Source: Russula earlei (Eukaryota > Basidiomycota > Agaricomycetes > Russulales > Russulaceae). From it: DNA of 64,000 nt. The DNA lies in contig JAGFNK010000096.1 in the NCBI GenBank assembly GCA_025769875.1, positions 1 to 64,000 of the forward strand, read 5' to 3'. Made by a program: the position numbers and the translations under genes. Below, piece by piece: positions 48,700 through 60,767 of this stretch (position 1 is its first letter; each line of letters starts with the position of its first letter). The notes under the pieces are model-generated. The model was not told where the DNA came from and ran no database searches. It saw nothing but the letters and a program-made list of their open reading frames with translations.

Positions 48700-49959
48700 T
48701 CACGAGTAACGGACCTCTATGTCAGTCGCGGAGAGGGGACAGGCAAACGAAATTGGGTTGCTGATAGTTGGTGAGATCGTGATGAAGAAAACCCTCACGC
48801 TGACACTGATTTTGTAACGGACGGTCAAGTCCAGCTGCGGAGAGGGGAGGCATTTGGCGGCGAGATCGCTTATAATAGCAAAGCTTGGGTCGATCGACGT
48901 GGTGTAGTCGAGCGTGAATGGGAACGTGAAGTTGGTGTTGGCGTGCGCCGGCAAGTCCACGTTACTGATCGTTCCGTTGCCGATGTGAGTGTTGTTGATA
49001 GGGTAGATGATCTACATCCGCATCAGCCTACAGACGCCCGAGAAGTGTCAGGTCTCACGTCTGCAAATACACTCGTGATCTTGACCGAGAAAAAATTTGG
49101 GTTCATGACCCTGAAGACCACAAGTCAAGACTGATGCGCGGGGGATTTCGAAATACATACTCGATAGGGAGGCCCAAATCTATTTGAATCCCGTCCGTCA
49201 AGGCATTAATGCCCTTGGCAACAACTGGCGACTAAAAACAGGTTGACATCAGCCTTGGCCTGGTTCCGTGGGTGCGATGCAAACTCACAGAGTTGTTATC
49301 GCCTCCGATGATGATATTTGGGGGTTGAATCCACTTGGAGTGACAATGAGCCGAATATTAGGCGGCAAGGCCAAGCGGACGCACCAATGCGAGACAAAGG
49401 ACGATGATGGCGATGAGGAACAGCGTAATAAGCACGGTGCAAAAGAAGAAGCGACAGATACATCTCGGCCTGCTTCCCTGGAGTGCGCGGTCATAAACGT
49501 GCGACAACTTTCCATGCGAACGAATGGCCCGCCGCTTGTACGTACCTGTGTCCAAAGACGGCGACCTTGCTGGTACCTCCATGCTCGAAGATTCCGGGCA
49601 CTCCTATGTCAAGAGTTCATCAGCAAGTCTATAGGCGATGCAGAGCATCGGCGATGCACGCACATCGGTCTCCGAGGAGCGGGAGTGGGCTCGTTAGGGT
49701 AGAAGGCCGTCTCCTTAGACGTGGGCCCAAGTGGCTCCGTCGACTGTCCTCGAGGGAATGAGTAACTCGGTTCATCCATGTACGGCTCTGATTCGGGTTC
49801 TGGTTCTTGGTATCCACTCAGACGGTAGGTGTCCTGCGGGAGTGGCGCGTTGCCCGCACCGAAGTGTGTTGGGTCATTGTATACTCCGTGTTGCGCACTG
49901 TCGCCATAATATTGATGGGAACCTCCGACAGGATAAGCAGACATGGGAGGACGGGGCAC
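48700..49959 (-). CDS. LEA-2/NDR1-like single-pass membrane protein
   Basis: The N-terminal half is a Tyr/Pro/Gly-rich cytosolic tail (MPRPPMSAYPVGGSHQYYGD, EPEPESEPYMDEPSYSF). A basic-then-hydrophobic segment RFFFCTVLITLFLIAIIVLC forms one transmembrane helix. Beyond it the reading continues through PPNIIIGGDNNS, a GINALTDGIQIDLGLPIE-type stretch, then GNGTISNVDLPAHANTNFTF, PFTLDYTTSIDPSFAIISDL and LTVRYKISVSVRVFFITISP, ending near CPLSATDIEVRYS. This matches the fungal branch of the LEA-2 (WHy-like) fold on the outer or lumenal side. The ATG could be 49959 or 49944. The function of the fungal family is not established. Five or so introns. Confidence 0.75.
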
Positions 49960-50624
49960 AAGAGATGGTTAGAAACAGGCGTGGCCGACTGGATTGCGCA
50001 GCCTAGGCCAGGCTGCGCCATGCTTACAGCCTGAGGTAAACCCGAACAAACAGCGCTGACCAGAATCGGCCGTGGTTGTGTTGTGTTGTGTTGTTGTCGC
50101 GACGTCGCTCGCACGCACAGCGATCTTGATCGATCACTGCAATCAGTTTCATAACGACCCGACTCGCTAGGCTCCCTACGCACGATTCGGCTTTCCCAGG
50201 TTCAGTTGGCAGTCGCCGTGATGATAGACCTCTCTGGTCTCTGGAATGCCTTCCCAGCATGCAGTTAGGAACCTCATCCACTCGCATTATGCCTGCCCGA
50301 GCCAGTTCGATAACTTCGAGACATGTCAGACTTTTACAAACGACAAATGCGCCGGGAACCTATATTCCAACTTTGAACCATGGAATGATGTGAGTACGAC
50401 GGGAAATCAGACAATGCCGCTTCTCGTCAAAGACCCCTGATCGGGTGGGAGAGACGACGCAAACCAGATGTTGCTCGGCATGACAGCTCCCCTTGGTTTG
50501 AAGTAGTGATATTCCTACGCATAGCAAAAGTTTCGTAGGAACAGGGCATCAATCCTTTAAATACGAAAGACATGGAAACCTAATAGTGCCCTCAGCAGCT
50601 CTGGAGAAGACTTGGAAATGCAAC
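49960..50624. other. Intergenic with one small Cys-containing frame
   Basis: A plus frame at 50246-50440 (MPSQHAVRNLIHSHYACPSQ, then FETCQTFTNDKCAGNLYSN) might be an exon of a small protein divergent from the LEA-2-like gene. No family was recognised and no second exon was found. A TTGTGTTGTGTTGTGTTGTTG run lies near 50074. Confidence 0.3.
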
Positions 50625-52161
50625 TTAGCCCATCCTTGTACCAGAAAAGAATGGGGCTCTCTGTCCGCTATGTAAGGCAGGGGTAGAGGTACCAGCGCCA
50701 GATTGAACGCGAGACCCGGCAGAATTGGTGGCTGGAACAAAGCGCCTCGAGTCGGGAGTCTGAGGGACGAAGCGTGACTTGGCGCTTGAGGGAGTGTGAG
50801 AGGTCGATGCTCGAGGAGTGAAGCGGTTAGAAGCATCTGGGGCCGTGCGATGAGATGCGGTCGATACAAACGCAGCGTCAGGTAATAGTTGTTGTGCTTG
50901 GCTGACGTCGCCCTGATCGCCGCGCGCATGGGAAGACATCCTGTGGGTAGTACCAACAGATGGGAACGCCCTGGCAGCGTTTTCACGGTCCACGGGGGGA
51001 GGTGGCGGCATCAAGTGTGGATTCGACGTTCCCTTGTGAGGCCCAAAAACACCTGATTGTCGTGGGGTGTGTGAGGAGTCATACGCGAACTGCCTGCGAG
51101 TTGAACATTCAGGTTCAATGGTAAGCACAGTCATCGCTCTTTCAATCAAAACATACTGCAGTCGACTGGATTGTGGCCGGCCCGGTTGCAACGAGTCCCT
51201 CAAATTTGCGCTAGTCGTCTGAGAAAATCTTTGGCCGAGCGCGGCTGGCGGATGATCGGCTGGTAAGGTTAGTCGGTTTGGCCCCAGAGGAGTGATTACT
51301 GAGCGAGGGCTCGACAGGTTCCTTGAATCGGAGCTATATTTCATTACGATAATAAGCATGATAAGCCCCAAACCCCGAGGAAGCTCACTTGTATGCGTCT
51401 ATCCTTCGACGTTTGCCACTAGAATTGGTAGCAGTGTAGGACCTGTTGCCATCCAAACCAGCGTATAATCGTAGTTGCTCGTTTTCTGTACGAAGATCCT
51501 CGACGATTCTTCAAATACGTCAAATATGAGCCGATTCGGTGCACAGACTCTGCGTACTTCCTTAAGCCCTTCAGTTCTTCGCGCTCTTGCTTAACACGAA
51601 GGAGGACATCCCTTTGTTGGGTGATCTTTTCTCGAAGAAATCGGATAAGTGACATTAACATATCTTGTTGGAACTGAAAACCCTCAGCCACGGAACAGTA
51701 GAGAACGGTGGATTCACCTGCCTTGATGGAGTAAGTGATTGTGTCCATCGAATGAGGTACAGAGCAAAACCAGTTGGACATTGGATTATCCAGCTTTCAT
51801 AGGCTTTTCAGTTACTTGTCCAGGCGTCAATAGGGGGCAAGAGGCGTACGTCACGCTGAAGTGGTATCATTTGTATCCGCTGAGCACCGCATTCACAACA
51901 CGACTGATCAGCATCTGAGCCAGACTCTTGTATGCTCGTACGAACGCCGTTGATTGACAACTACATACTCAGATGCAAGTTGCATATAACATGCCCGCAT
52001 TCGGTAAGCCAAAATGGGACTTGCGGGGGGACTGAGGGACCCGAAGAGAATGGAAGATGACATTTCGAGCAAGTGACAAATTCCCAGATATCGGGGTCAG
52101 CGGACGAGGATGAGACGTGAGACATTCCGACACGGGTGGCAAGTGGTGGGGAGCACGACAA
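50625..52161 (-). CDS. Zip3/RNF212/HEI10-like RING-finger protein
   Basis: The N-terminal RING-like region reads WEFVTCSKCHLPF, then WLTECGHVICNLHLS and, after an intron, DADQSCCECGAQRIQMIPLQ. Next comes MSNWFCSVPHSMDTITYSIK, followed by a coiled coil (FQQDMLMSLIRFLREKITQQ, VKQEREELK, and IVEDLRTENEQLRLYAGLD). The long Ser/Pro-rich tail ends APFFSGTRMG. RING plus coiled coil plus Ser-rich tail is the layout of meiotic crossover regulators of the Zip3/HEI10 group (SUMO or ubiquitin E3 ligases on meiotic chromosomes). The family link is by architecture and Cys/His spacing; the meiotic role is inferred. The start may be 52161 or 52125 (MSHVSSSSADPDIWEF). Confidence 0.68.
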
Positions 52162-52193
52162 GAGCGTTCACGTCATGTGACAGACGATATGCG

Positions 52194-53081
52194 TCAGAAA
52201 TACTCTCGTACCTGCCCTGCTGGCCAGTTCTGAGCTACATCCGTGTCCATGACCCGCATCTCGACTTCGTCAAAGACAGAAATAGTCCGTACGACCCCAA
52301 AGCCAAGGCTCGCAAACAACGCGATGCTCCGCGCGTTTGCCGCACCGATGCGGGCAACGAAAGACTCTTTCCCTACCCCGAGCTTGTCGCACGCGTAGGA
52401 CAGGAGTAGGACAAGCGCCCCGTGCGCGCGCCGTTGTCCGCGGTACGCGGGCTCTGCGTTGGTTGCTTGTTAAGGACAGGTTGAGAGATTGGCGCAGCAC
52501 AAAGCGGCTATCATCACTTCGCACTCGACTTCGAACTCGGGGTCCTCGCGCGAGTGTTTGAAGAAGAGATTGACGTCGCCGATCATGGGGAGCGCTCTGA
52601 TATCCTCATAAGCGAGCCCGAGGTCGCTCGGTGTGGGCTCCAGCGGACGCGCGAGGATGATGAATGTAAGCTCTGTAATGTGTACGAAAACCTGGTGAGG
52701 TTTGGAGGGGAATAAGTGTAGCTACGCACTGTCCTCGTCCTCCTGCCAACTTCCTGTTCACCATATCCCGATTGGCCATAGGTCTGAACAGGGAGCGGCG
52801 TCAGGAAGCTCACGTTGCATTGCATACTCCTGCTCTAGCGTGAGCTCCTCACTCGCCGTGAGCGCACGTAGTTCTGCGCTCTGCATCCAGGCGTGGTATC
52901 TCTGTCGTGATTCCGAAGAATGAGTGAAACGTTATCTGTTGGCGATGGGAACAACGGACCTCAACATGCTCTGTACTGAGGGGGAGTCGGCTACCAAGCG
53001 AATCCCAGTATGAATTACATACCGATAGGGAACTAGGGCGACGGTGTCGCCGATGAGTGCCGTATGTGCGTTTACTCTCAT
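52194..53081 (-). CDS. N-acetyltransferase 9-like (GNAT) protein
   Basis: The start MRVNAHTALIGDTVALVPYR at 53081 is followed, after introns, by a RYHAWMQSAELRALTASE-type stretch, LTLEQEYAMQ and LTFIILARPLEP, then MIGDVNLFFKHSREDPEFEV. The acetyl-CoA loop lies near YRGQRRAHGALVLLLSY, then KLGVGKESFVARIGAANARS and LGFGVVRTISVFDEVEMRV. It ends WPAGQVREYF at 52194. Order and motifs match NAT9, a GNAT enzyme of poorly known substrate linked to microtubules in animals. The next gene on the same strand starts only 33-69 bases beyond its stop, so short untranslated regions or read-through are likely. Confidence 0.85.
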
Positions 53082-54150
53082 CGTTGCGTACGAGAAAAAG
53101 TTACATTTAATTTACATTTTATCGATAACTGTAATCAGCCATATATAGTATAGACAACCTTACTCTTATGCAGCAATTTGTGTCGTAGCACCTCTCCACT
53201 GAAAATGATCGGCCAAGTTGATCATTTTCAGTGGAGAGGGTGTGTTTTGACCGCGTTAGGGGCGTTGCAAATTGCTAGCTGACCAGAAGCAAGATGAGGA
53301 CATCTTGAAAAGCCTATTCATGATATGGCCCGCTTCCGAGTCTGCGCCGCAATTGTAGGCGGCTCCCATATAGTAGACCTATACAAGGCCGGCACCCATC
53401 TCGCCTCGGGCGCGGAGTGCCGACCACGCCTGTCAACCATTCCTTTTAACTTGCTTGCCGCGCAAATTAAATGGCTCGCCACGCTGCACTCCCCACTCTG
53501 GTCCCGCTATACTCCCGCACGGCTGGCGCGCGAACGAGATCGCGTGGTCGCGCTTCTTGCGCACACAGATCTTCACGCCCGACAAGCTAACAACCAACAT
53601 CGTCGCCAGCGTAGGGCTGTTCATAGGTAGGATATCTGTCGTGCATTGATGGGGGGGGAGCCGTTTCGTGCCAGTCTAGAAAAAGGATGGCGGTGTGAGG
53701 GGGGGGGGGGGGGAACGGTGGCACGAAATGCCGTACCAAACATGAGAGGGAACAGCAGGCGCGTATTACAGCCGTCGTCGCATTCTAATTTTCTTTCAGT
53801 TTTTAAATGGCTCTCCGAGTTCCACAGCCAACCTTAGCACCGAACGCCAGCGCCTACGAGAACCTGATCTGGCAATCAATCACTTAGCGGGATCGGACAT
53901 ACTAGCGGAAGCACCTCTCCCCGACAGTCACGACGGACAAAGACGTAAGCGCGGTAACGACGCCTACCTCACAGCGTAGCCCCCTACTCTCAGCGAGACC
54001 GACTCAGCCGTACGCCTTCAGTCATTGGTCATGCAGCGCGGCCACTTCAAGTTTGTCCTCTCCATTGTCGTTCGCACCCCAATGGCCCGCACAGACCATG
54101 CCCGTGGTCTCTGTTCTGTCGACACCATAACAAGCGTGATGACATGTGGA
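53082..54150. other. Intergenic with a perfect hairpin and a small possible frame
   Basis: It holds the 20-bp inverted repeat at 53191-53239 (listed separately), a 16-G run near 53700 and a small plus frame at 53455-53649. The end of that frame, FTPDKLTTNIVASVGLFIG, could be one membrane helix. I recognise no family in it. Confidence 0.4.
53191..53239. repeat. Perfect 20-bp inverted repeat, 9-base loop
   Basis: The left arm CCTCTCCACTGAAAATGATC and the right arm GATCATTTTCAGTGGAGAGG are exact reverse complements around GGCCAAGTT. It lies upstream of the NAT9-like gene and is not inside a recognised gene. It could form a cruciform or an RNA hairpin. Confidence 0.95.
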
Positions 54151-55565
54151 TTATAAGTGTGGTATGAATGAAGTCCAGTGCACAACATGGTAGGCTGCAG
54201 GAGGGAGTGATCTAAGACACAGAAAAGGAAGTACAAGCAAGGCAAATCGGCCAAATATATAGAGCAATATTAAGAGGATATGAACCATGAAACCAGCGTT
54301 AAAAGCCCAATTGAAAGCCCGATTATCAGGTGAAGGAGGTGGAGTTAAGAATAAACCTAGTTCTAGCATAAGCACCATGGGGATGGCCGTTATGGAGACC
54401 GAAGTGACACGCCAGAATTTTCGCTCTACACCTGAGGGAAATGCGAATGACCATCCAATACAGTGAATCCCGCCAAAAGCCAACCCGGCAGAGGTCACAA
54501 TGAACCCTGTGAAAAGCATCCCGCGGTAAGTGCCAGTGCCAGGTTGGATGAACTGCTTGCAAGGGTAAAATGTGTTGATCCTCTTCGAGTTCTCGCACTC
54601 CTTGAGTTCGCCCCAAAAAATTACAAAAGGTTTCATGAATGGCCACGCGACCACACGGACTATCCATGGTATGTCATCTCCAGCGAATGGTCCACGGACA
54701 ATCGCAGTCGGAAGCGAACAAAATCCATGTCCGATTGCGCCCCAAAATCCGACTGAATTTGCTTCAATATTCCCATCATCCAAGGGCTGTTCAGTGTTTC
54801 GTTTCTTGTACACTCGCACCCCACGTTGCACGTTCAGAGGCTTATCCCACCACAGGAGATACATCACGAAATTGAGACCAGCGAAGGCAACAGTGACAAG
54901 CTCCAGTTCCGTAATCGATAGGCCTTGGACTGCTCGTGCGATGCATTGCGTCACAAACCAGCCGGTTTGCAGGACGACAAGAGCCTTGGAAATGAAGTCT
55001 CCTTTGCTCTTGTCTTCAATCTCCTCTTTAGCGATCCTTGGGAAACCGCCATTTCCCGTCAGAGAATAGGACTTTAGCTGTTCAGGCAACAGCACTCGGA
55101 TAGGCCGGTTTCCTTCGTACTCCATGAATCCTCCCATAATCGCAAAGAAACCGTGAGTGATCGTCCATCCCTCTTCTGTGTTATATTGTCATTATTGTTT
55201 TTTGCGCCGAGTCTTTAGGACTCACCTTTGTGATTCTCCGCTAGTTCAGCGGCGGCCAGTCGTTGTCTCATCGCCCATCCAATCATTGCTTCTGGCACAA
55301 AAAGGGCGGCAACCATGAGACCGACACGTCGAATTGCGATCCTTAGCCAGGTCTCTTCAGGACTTGGGATATTGGGATGTATTGAGACCCAAGTGCAGAG
55401 GAAGAGGGTGACTGCACAGCTCCATATAATGTCCCAGAGCGACCTGCCCCCTTGGGGATCATTACAAGACCGGGGTTGAAGTTGGTCGATAGAGACGAGA
55501 GGTGGCGAGGTTTGGCCAACAGGGAATGCTCGTGTGGCAGCAAGAATGGCGAGAATGACAATCAT
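54151..55565 (-). CDS. Fungal polytopic membrane protein, function unknown
   Basis: There are two exons. The first starts MIVILAILAATRAFPVGQTS (signal-like, ATG at 55565; an earlier in-frame ATG at 55697 is possible). It contains GGRSLWDIIWSCAVTLFLC, then TWVSIHPNIP and a hydrophobic segment around VAALFVPEAMIGWAMRQR. An intron near 55220-55140 joins to HGFFAIMGGFMEYEGNRP. The second exon has KGDFISKALVVLQTGWFVTQ, QGLSITELELVTVAFAGLNF, YLLWWDKPLNVQRGVRVYK and several further membrane helices, then stops at 54151. The WSxxVTxxLCxWxxxHPN and LWWDKPLxV stretches are shared by a large family of basidiomycete proteins of unknown role. About 450 residues. Confidence 0.75.
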
Positions 55566-56304
55566 AGTAGTAAGTGCCCAGGAAAATGCGAGAAGAGAGG
55601 AGGCGGTGATAATGCTCTGCAAATAAATGAGTTCCTGGCGCCTGTCTAGAGAGTCGGTTTCCTTCCTGTGCGTCGAGCACAGGTACTTTCTTGACATGTC
55701 CTTGTTCTATATCCGTGCCTCTCACTCGATATCTTGACCTCGACCGATGATCGTTCATCATGGTCGTTTTGGCGGAGCGTGACCAAATGGGTGACGCCGA
55801 ACCGACGCGTGCTCGCTGTCCTTCATAATCACCCATGCGCACTCTCGCAACAAGTCTACTCGGCAGTGTGAACAGCCTCACTCAACAATCGTGTCGATTT
55901 AATTAGCTTCCACCTCGGTGACCTTGCCTCCTTGCACGTTATTGCTGCTCGTGCTCTCGAGACTTGCCGTTAGTCTAGTAGTCAGGATCGCCATTTTTCT
56001 TACCCTGATTACTACACTCGTCGTTCGGAACTATCGTATGTAGGTACAGCCATGTAGCCGTAGAGTAAACGACAGGCAGGTCTCAAAAAAAACCACGGCA
56101 CCCAGGATTCCCGCGTGGTCCCCCACCGTGGTACTAACTGGGCGGCACTCTGGTTAACTGCGCAGATCGAACGGGATGCGGTGCTTTCAGAGTCCTATGG
56201 CGATGGGCTTTTCTTGCTTCAGAGATCGCACGTGATCGTGACTTACGACACCATGCGATGGGTGGCGTCGTCTCTTTTTATCCCCAAACTACGCCTGCGA
56301 GATC
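55566..56304. other. Intergenic/5' region, no gene recognised
   Basis: This lies between the divergent membrane-protein and JmjC genes. A plus frame at 56115-56381 overlaps the JmjC start in another frame and shows no family features. Confidence 0.35.
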
Positions 56305-59300
56305 ATGCCACCGGAACGATATCTCACCTCTGCTGGGTGGTCTCTAAATGGACTTATCATGCAAGGCAGTCGCTTTCGTGAAATACCGCGCGTATCTGCT
56401 TCAGACGTCAACCTGGAAGCGACCATCAGCAAACACGAGAATTCGGGCTTGCCCCTCGTGATCGAAGGCATGTCCGAGCATCAGGCCTGGCCGACAGGAA
56501 TGTTCGACACCCAATGGCTCCGTAACAATCTGAAACAGAGTGAGCTCGGTGGACTAGCTAGATGGTTAGACTGTGGTAACGTCTTGGCTAGAGATACAGG
56601 TCAGGAATGTGCATAACCGCCGTGATCTCGAGGTCACCTTTGAGGAGTTTTTGGACCACATAAAGTCTATCCACCAATATGCCAGCGCGGATGGTGAATC
56701 ATTTACCTTTCCGCCCATCCGCCTGCTAAGTTAATCTGTCCTCCAGAGACGTCACGATTGTATGCCAAGGATTTGGAGTGCCCCCCCGAATGGAAGAAGT
56801 GGTTGGATACTACACCTCTGGTTCCCCGTTCGCTCTGTCCACACGGCCCGTCTGATATCATGCAAAATCTTCCAGAACGTGTGAGTACGTTCTACTTGTT
56901 CCTTTGGGCACCCTCAACTTCATTCGCAGGCCCGCGTAGAGACTCTGATGTGCTATCTTGGTATAGGAGATACATTCACGCCATGCCACAAAGATCTTTG
57001 TGCTTCGTTTGGACACAATCTTATGTGTCATACTGAAGATGACGGTTCTGCCTTTTGGTTCATGACCGACAGTTCTGCCGCTTCGTCTATGGCCAAGTAT
57101 TTTCAGTCCTTGGGACATGAACTTGATCTGGAATCCCATACGATGTCGATAGATGAATTTGCTGCAGCTCCCTGCGAAACTTATATCACCGAACAGAAGG
57201 CTGGTGACCTCGTGTTAGTGCCACCAAGAAGTTGTCATCAGGTCGTCAACCACGGCGGTCTCACGGTGAAGATGTCCTGGTCGCGAATGACGATCAGGAG
57301 TACCCAAGTTGCGCTTTATCACGAGATCCCGATATACAGACGGTAAGACGTTGGTGATGAGTGGAAACAGGTGCTCATATTCTCCTTCTAGGGTATGCCG
57401 GGCAGAGACTTACCGCATCAAAAGTACCATCCATCATACGCTTCGCCGAAACACTGCCTTGCTTGAGGACTTGGCAAAGGGAAAAGACGGTAGTCCCACC
57501 TTGTGCGTATCTTGATTCGAGCGATCTGCTGGTGATAAAGCTAGCACAGTCACGACGTATTTCGGAAGCAACTTGCCAATGACGTGCAGACTTTGCTCGA
57601 CCTCTTTCGGGTGATAATCATAGAGGAAGGCTATCCCGACCCAGAAACCCTGGACCATGTCATTCGTGATTTCCATCACAACGTATATGATACCGATGGC
57701 TACCCTACATTTAGCTGTGATTTCTGTGGCTCTGACATCTTTGTTAGCTTTTTTTGCTGCAAACAATGTTCGCTCTCTGCCCAGAATACATCGAGCGTCA
57801 GCGATGGCCTGCACATCTGTCCAGGGTGCTATGCAGAAGGACGCTCTTGTGGCTGTGGGAAGCTTATGGAACCCGTGCAGTGCTGGCCATTGCAAATTTT
57901 GTATGGTGATCATAATCGGGCAGTGCGCGCACTGAGAGGTGTTGGTGTCATGGAATTCGATGAGATCACAGACAAGTAAGTTATATTTCTCACCGCTGCT
58001 GCTTACACACACTCTTACTTCTCGTTCACACATTAGTGTAGTCTTGGACAATGACGCAACGGGTGTATTTGAGGCAGCAATAAACATCCGACAGTGGCGG
58101 GCGGAACACACAGCCAATAAGGTACAGAAGCCGTTATCTCGCGAGAGCTTTGTAATTGAAATATGGCCAGGGCTTATCTCTATGTCACGCAAAGTTGCGG
58201 CCTCATGAAGCACAGCGTGAAGTTATTTTGCGTTGCAAGAAATGTCGCAAGGGTCGCTGTTTCGTGCACCTTGCTGAGGCGGGTGTCCACTCATCAGAAG
58301 CTATCACCGTTTACAAAAGGTCTCTAGATCAAAGTTCATGGCACGAGTTTCATCTTGCCAGGAAAAAGACAATATCAGACAGGGAAACCATCTTAGCCGC
58401 CGATGTGTCAGGTGACACTTTGTGCCTGACGGGACAAAATCTAGCAATAGTTGCCTTGTCGTTCCGGCACTGCCAACCCTTGAACATAGGTCACACTCAA
58501 CTCGGCTGGTATGATCGGCTCAAGTCCAATGGAATGGCTGTGCGTACCATTCGCTTGATAAGACCCCAGACTTCCCTAGGACCTGACTCAATCACCAAGG
58601 CCCGAAGTCAGGCCGAAGCCATGGATATGTCATTCCCTCTGCGAGATGGCCACGACTGGGGGTCAGCACTTCCCGAAATTTGTCCCGAAGACAGCGCTAG
58701 TAATACGCTGGTTGGAGGGGAACCTTCCCCACGAGGTAAGTTTCTAGCACTCCGCCCAGAATAACTATGAATACGTCACCAGACACAGATCTCGCGAAGT
58801 CGGGGTCATCGGAGCCAACAAGGTCCCAGTCCCCCACAGCTGTAGTGGTCGGGTCTATGAAGCGCAAGGGAACTCTTGTTCTGTTTGATGGACTTGAGCC
58901 ACCGGGAAGGAGACGAAAGGCGCGCAGTATCATCTGTCGAAAGGAACCTACGTACTGATTTGGGCGGACATGCAGACAGATGCCGGGCATGCAAAGCTGT
59001 GTCCTAGAGGTGCTCGCCCATCACCCTCCGCAATATCTGTGAGAAGCGACGAAAAAAGTTCATCTCCTCAATCCACTCAGTCGTCCCTTGAAGGCTCGCT
59101 CGTCCAGGCGATCTCCGGAATCGAAGCACTCACTACGACAGTGGCAGAGCAAAACAGGAACATTGAAAAGTTGGTGCAGGACAATGCCGGCCTTCGGGAT
59201 GAGGTCCGGAGTTTATCGCAAACGGTCAAGTCGTCGACGAGGGATGTGCAAAGGGTCGAATACATTATCTCCAAGATGATAGCCGAGTTTAAGGGCAAGT

Positions 59301-60291
59301 TTGAGAAAACGTTGGACCGGTCAGAGAGCCACATCCGAGGACCCATGGATCGAATTTTGGAGGAATTGGGAAGAATACGCGCCAATCCTCCAATGCCAGC
59401 CTCTGTGCCCAGCGTAGCCGCATATCCGTCAAACACGCCATATGCACCCGAATTCGCAGCAGGCGATCCCGAGTGGTCTTCTCGCGACGAGTACGTTCTT
59501 TCCGAGCCAAACAAGCCGCAAGAGAATTGGGAGCAGCATGGACCGCCGGTGCGTAGTATCTATCGCACGCCCAGCATTTGCAAAGCTGACCTTAAAAATC
59601 CCTGATGGCCTCCCAGAACAACAAGAAGTACGGCAGGGGCGGCGGCTCTCGTCCGTTCCGAGGACGCGGCCGCGGATTTCGGGGTGCGCAGTCGGGGAAC
59701 AACACCCAACGACCCTATCCCCCGCCGTCATTCCCAGAAGAGGGGTACGGGACTCCGCGGGTTGCAGCAACAGCACACTCTGCGCCGACATCGACACCTC
59801 TCGAATCGGCACCGCCGCCGGTGCTGACTCCCGGCGGCTCCGTCCCCGCCAACACTCTGCGGCGCGGCGACGCGCACCACTCTCAAGGACACGCACGCAC
59901 GCCATCACATCCGCCCGCCGTCCAAAGTCCGCCCGCACATCACCCACATCCTCTATCGTCATCATACTCCCACCCACATGCTGCGGACTCGCAGACATCG
60001 CCAGCCCTCCCGTCGACACCGCCGCCGTCTTCCCAGCAACAACAACAACGATACCGTCGCGCCACTTATCCACTGGTCCACGACACCCCTCTCTACGACC
60101 ACGCGCGCGACTTCCAACCATCGCAACAGCTTGCCACTCACGAGCGCGGCGACGGGCAAGTGCCATGGCAGTCCTCGCCGAGTGACGGTGGCGGGCAGCG
60201 CCACAACCACAACCAGAGATATGGTTCGAGTGCGAGCCGGGGTTATGTCGGGCAAGGACATGCCGATGACGAAAGGCGGCAAGGTTGTTGA
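56305..60291 (+). CDS. JmjC-domain protein with Cys-rich zinc region, coiled coil and RGG tail
   Basis: The start MPPERYLTSAGWSLNGLIMQ leads to GLPLVIEGMSEHQAWPTGMF, the usual entry of a JmjC fold. The core reads LMCYLGIGDTFTPCHKDLCA with the HxD iron pair, SAFWFMTDSS, and PRSCHQVVNHGGLTVKMSWS with the second iron His; this suggests a 2-oxoglutarate/Fe(II) dioxygenase, possibly acting on histone lysines. A Cys-rich zinc part follows: FSCDFCGSDIFVSFFCCKQC, then HICPGCYAEGRSCGCGKL. A further Cys-rich piece near 58220 and near 58970 precedes a coiled coil (IEKLVQDNAGLRDEVRSLSQ). A GTGCGT donor near 59549 joining AAC AAC AAG at 59617 gives an RGG tail (KYGRGGGSRPFRGRGRGFRG) and a His/Pro/Gln-rich end at 60291. 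Two genes (JmjC, coiled-coil/RGG) instead of one is possible, the split being near 58760-58970. Confidence 0.75.
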
Positions 60292-60767
60292 AGGGACATG
60301 CCCCTCTGTATGGACTCTTGTTACATGTCGCGAGGGAGCCGTGCTCCCTCTCTGTTCTTATTCATAGACACCCTCTCGCCTCGCCTTGTTGCTTTGTAGG
60401 CCTGCCTTGAACACAATGTTTATAGCGGGTTGGAATGTACATGAAATGATCGGTCCCAGCAATCATGCGGCGCCAATGTCCCCTACTAGCTATCAAACAT
60501 TAACAACTGTGCCATCGTCCCAGGTGCCTGTCCTAAGGGACTTGTCGAGTCCCGATATGATCAAATAGTTGTCATTAAAGCGAGCATGCACACCAGCGAG
60601 GACCGATTAGAGAAGTGGGGTATTTAAGGAAGGGTGGTAAATTGTCATGGAGAGACAACGGACGGGTTGAATAATGCAGGTGGATCTCGTGAAGCATGGA
60701 GTATAGGAGCAAGTGAGTTAGATCGCCAGGAAGAAACCTCGTGAAGGAATTGAAAAGGTGGGGCCGC
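60292..60767. other. Convergent intergenic gap
   Basis: About 475 bases separate the JmjC-type gene and the casein kinase stop codons. No gene or clear repeat was seen. Confidence 0.4.

Noticed and set aside
59442..60185. Alternative plus frame through the RGG region (ends SAMAVLAE)
   Set aside because: It needs a different splice and gives sequence without domain character; the RGG/Gln/His frame is more coherent.
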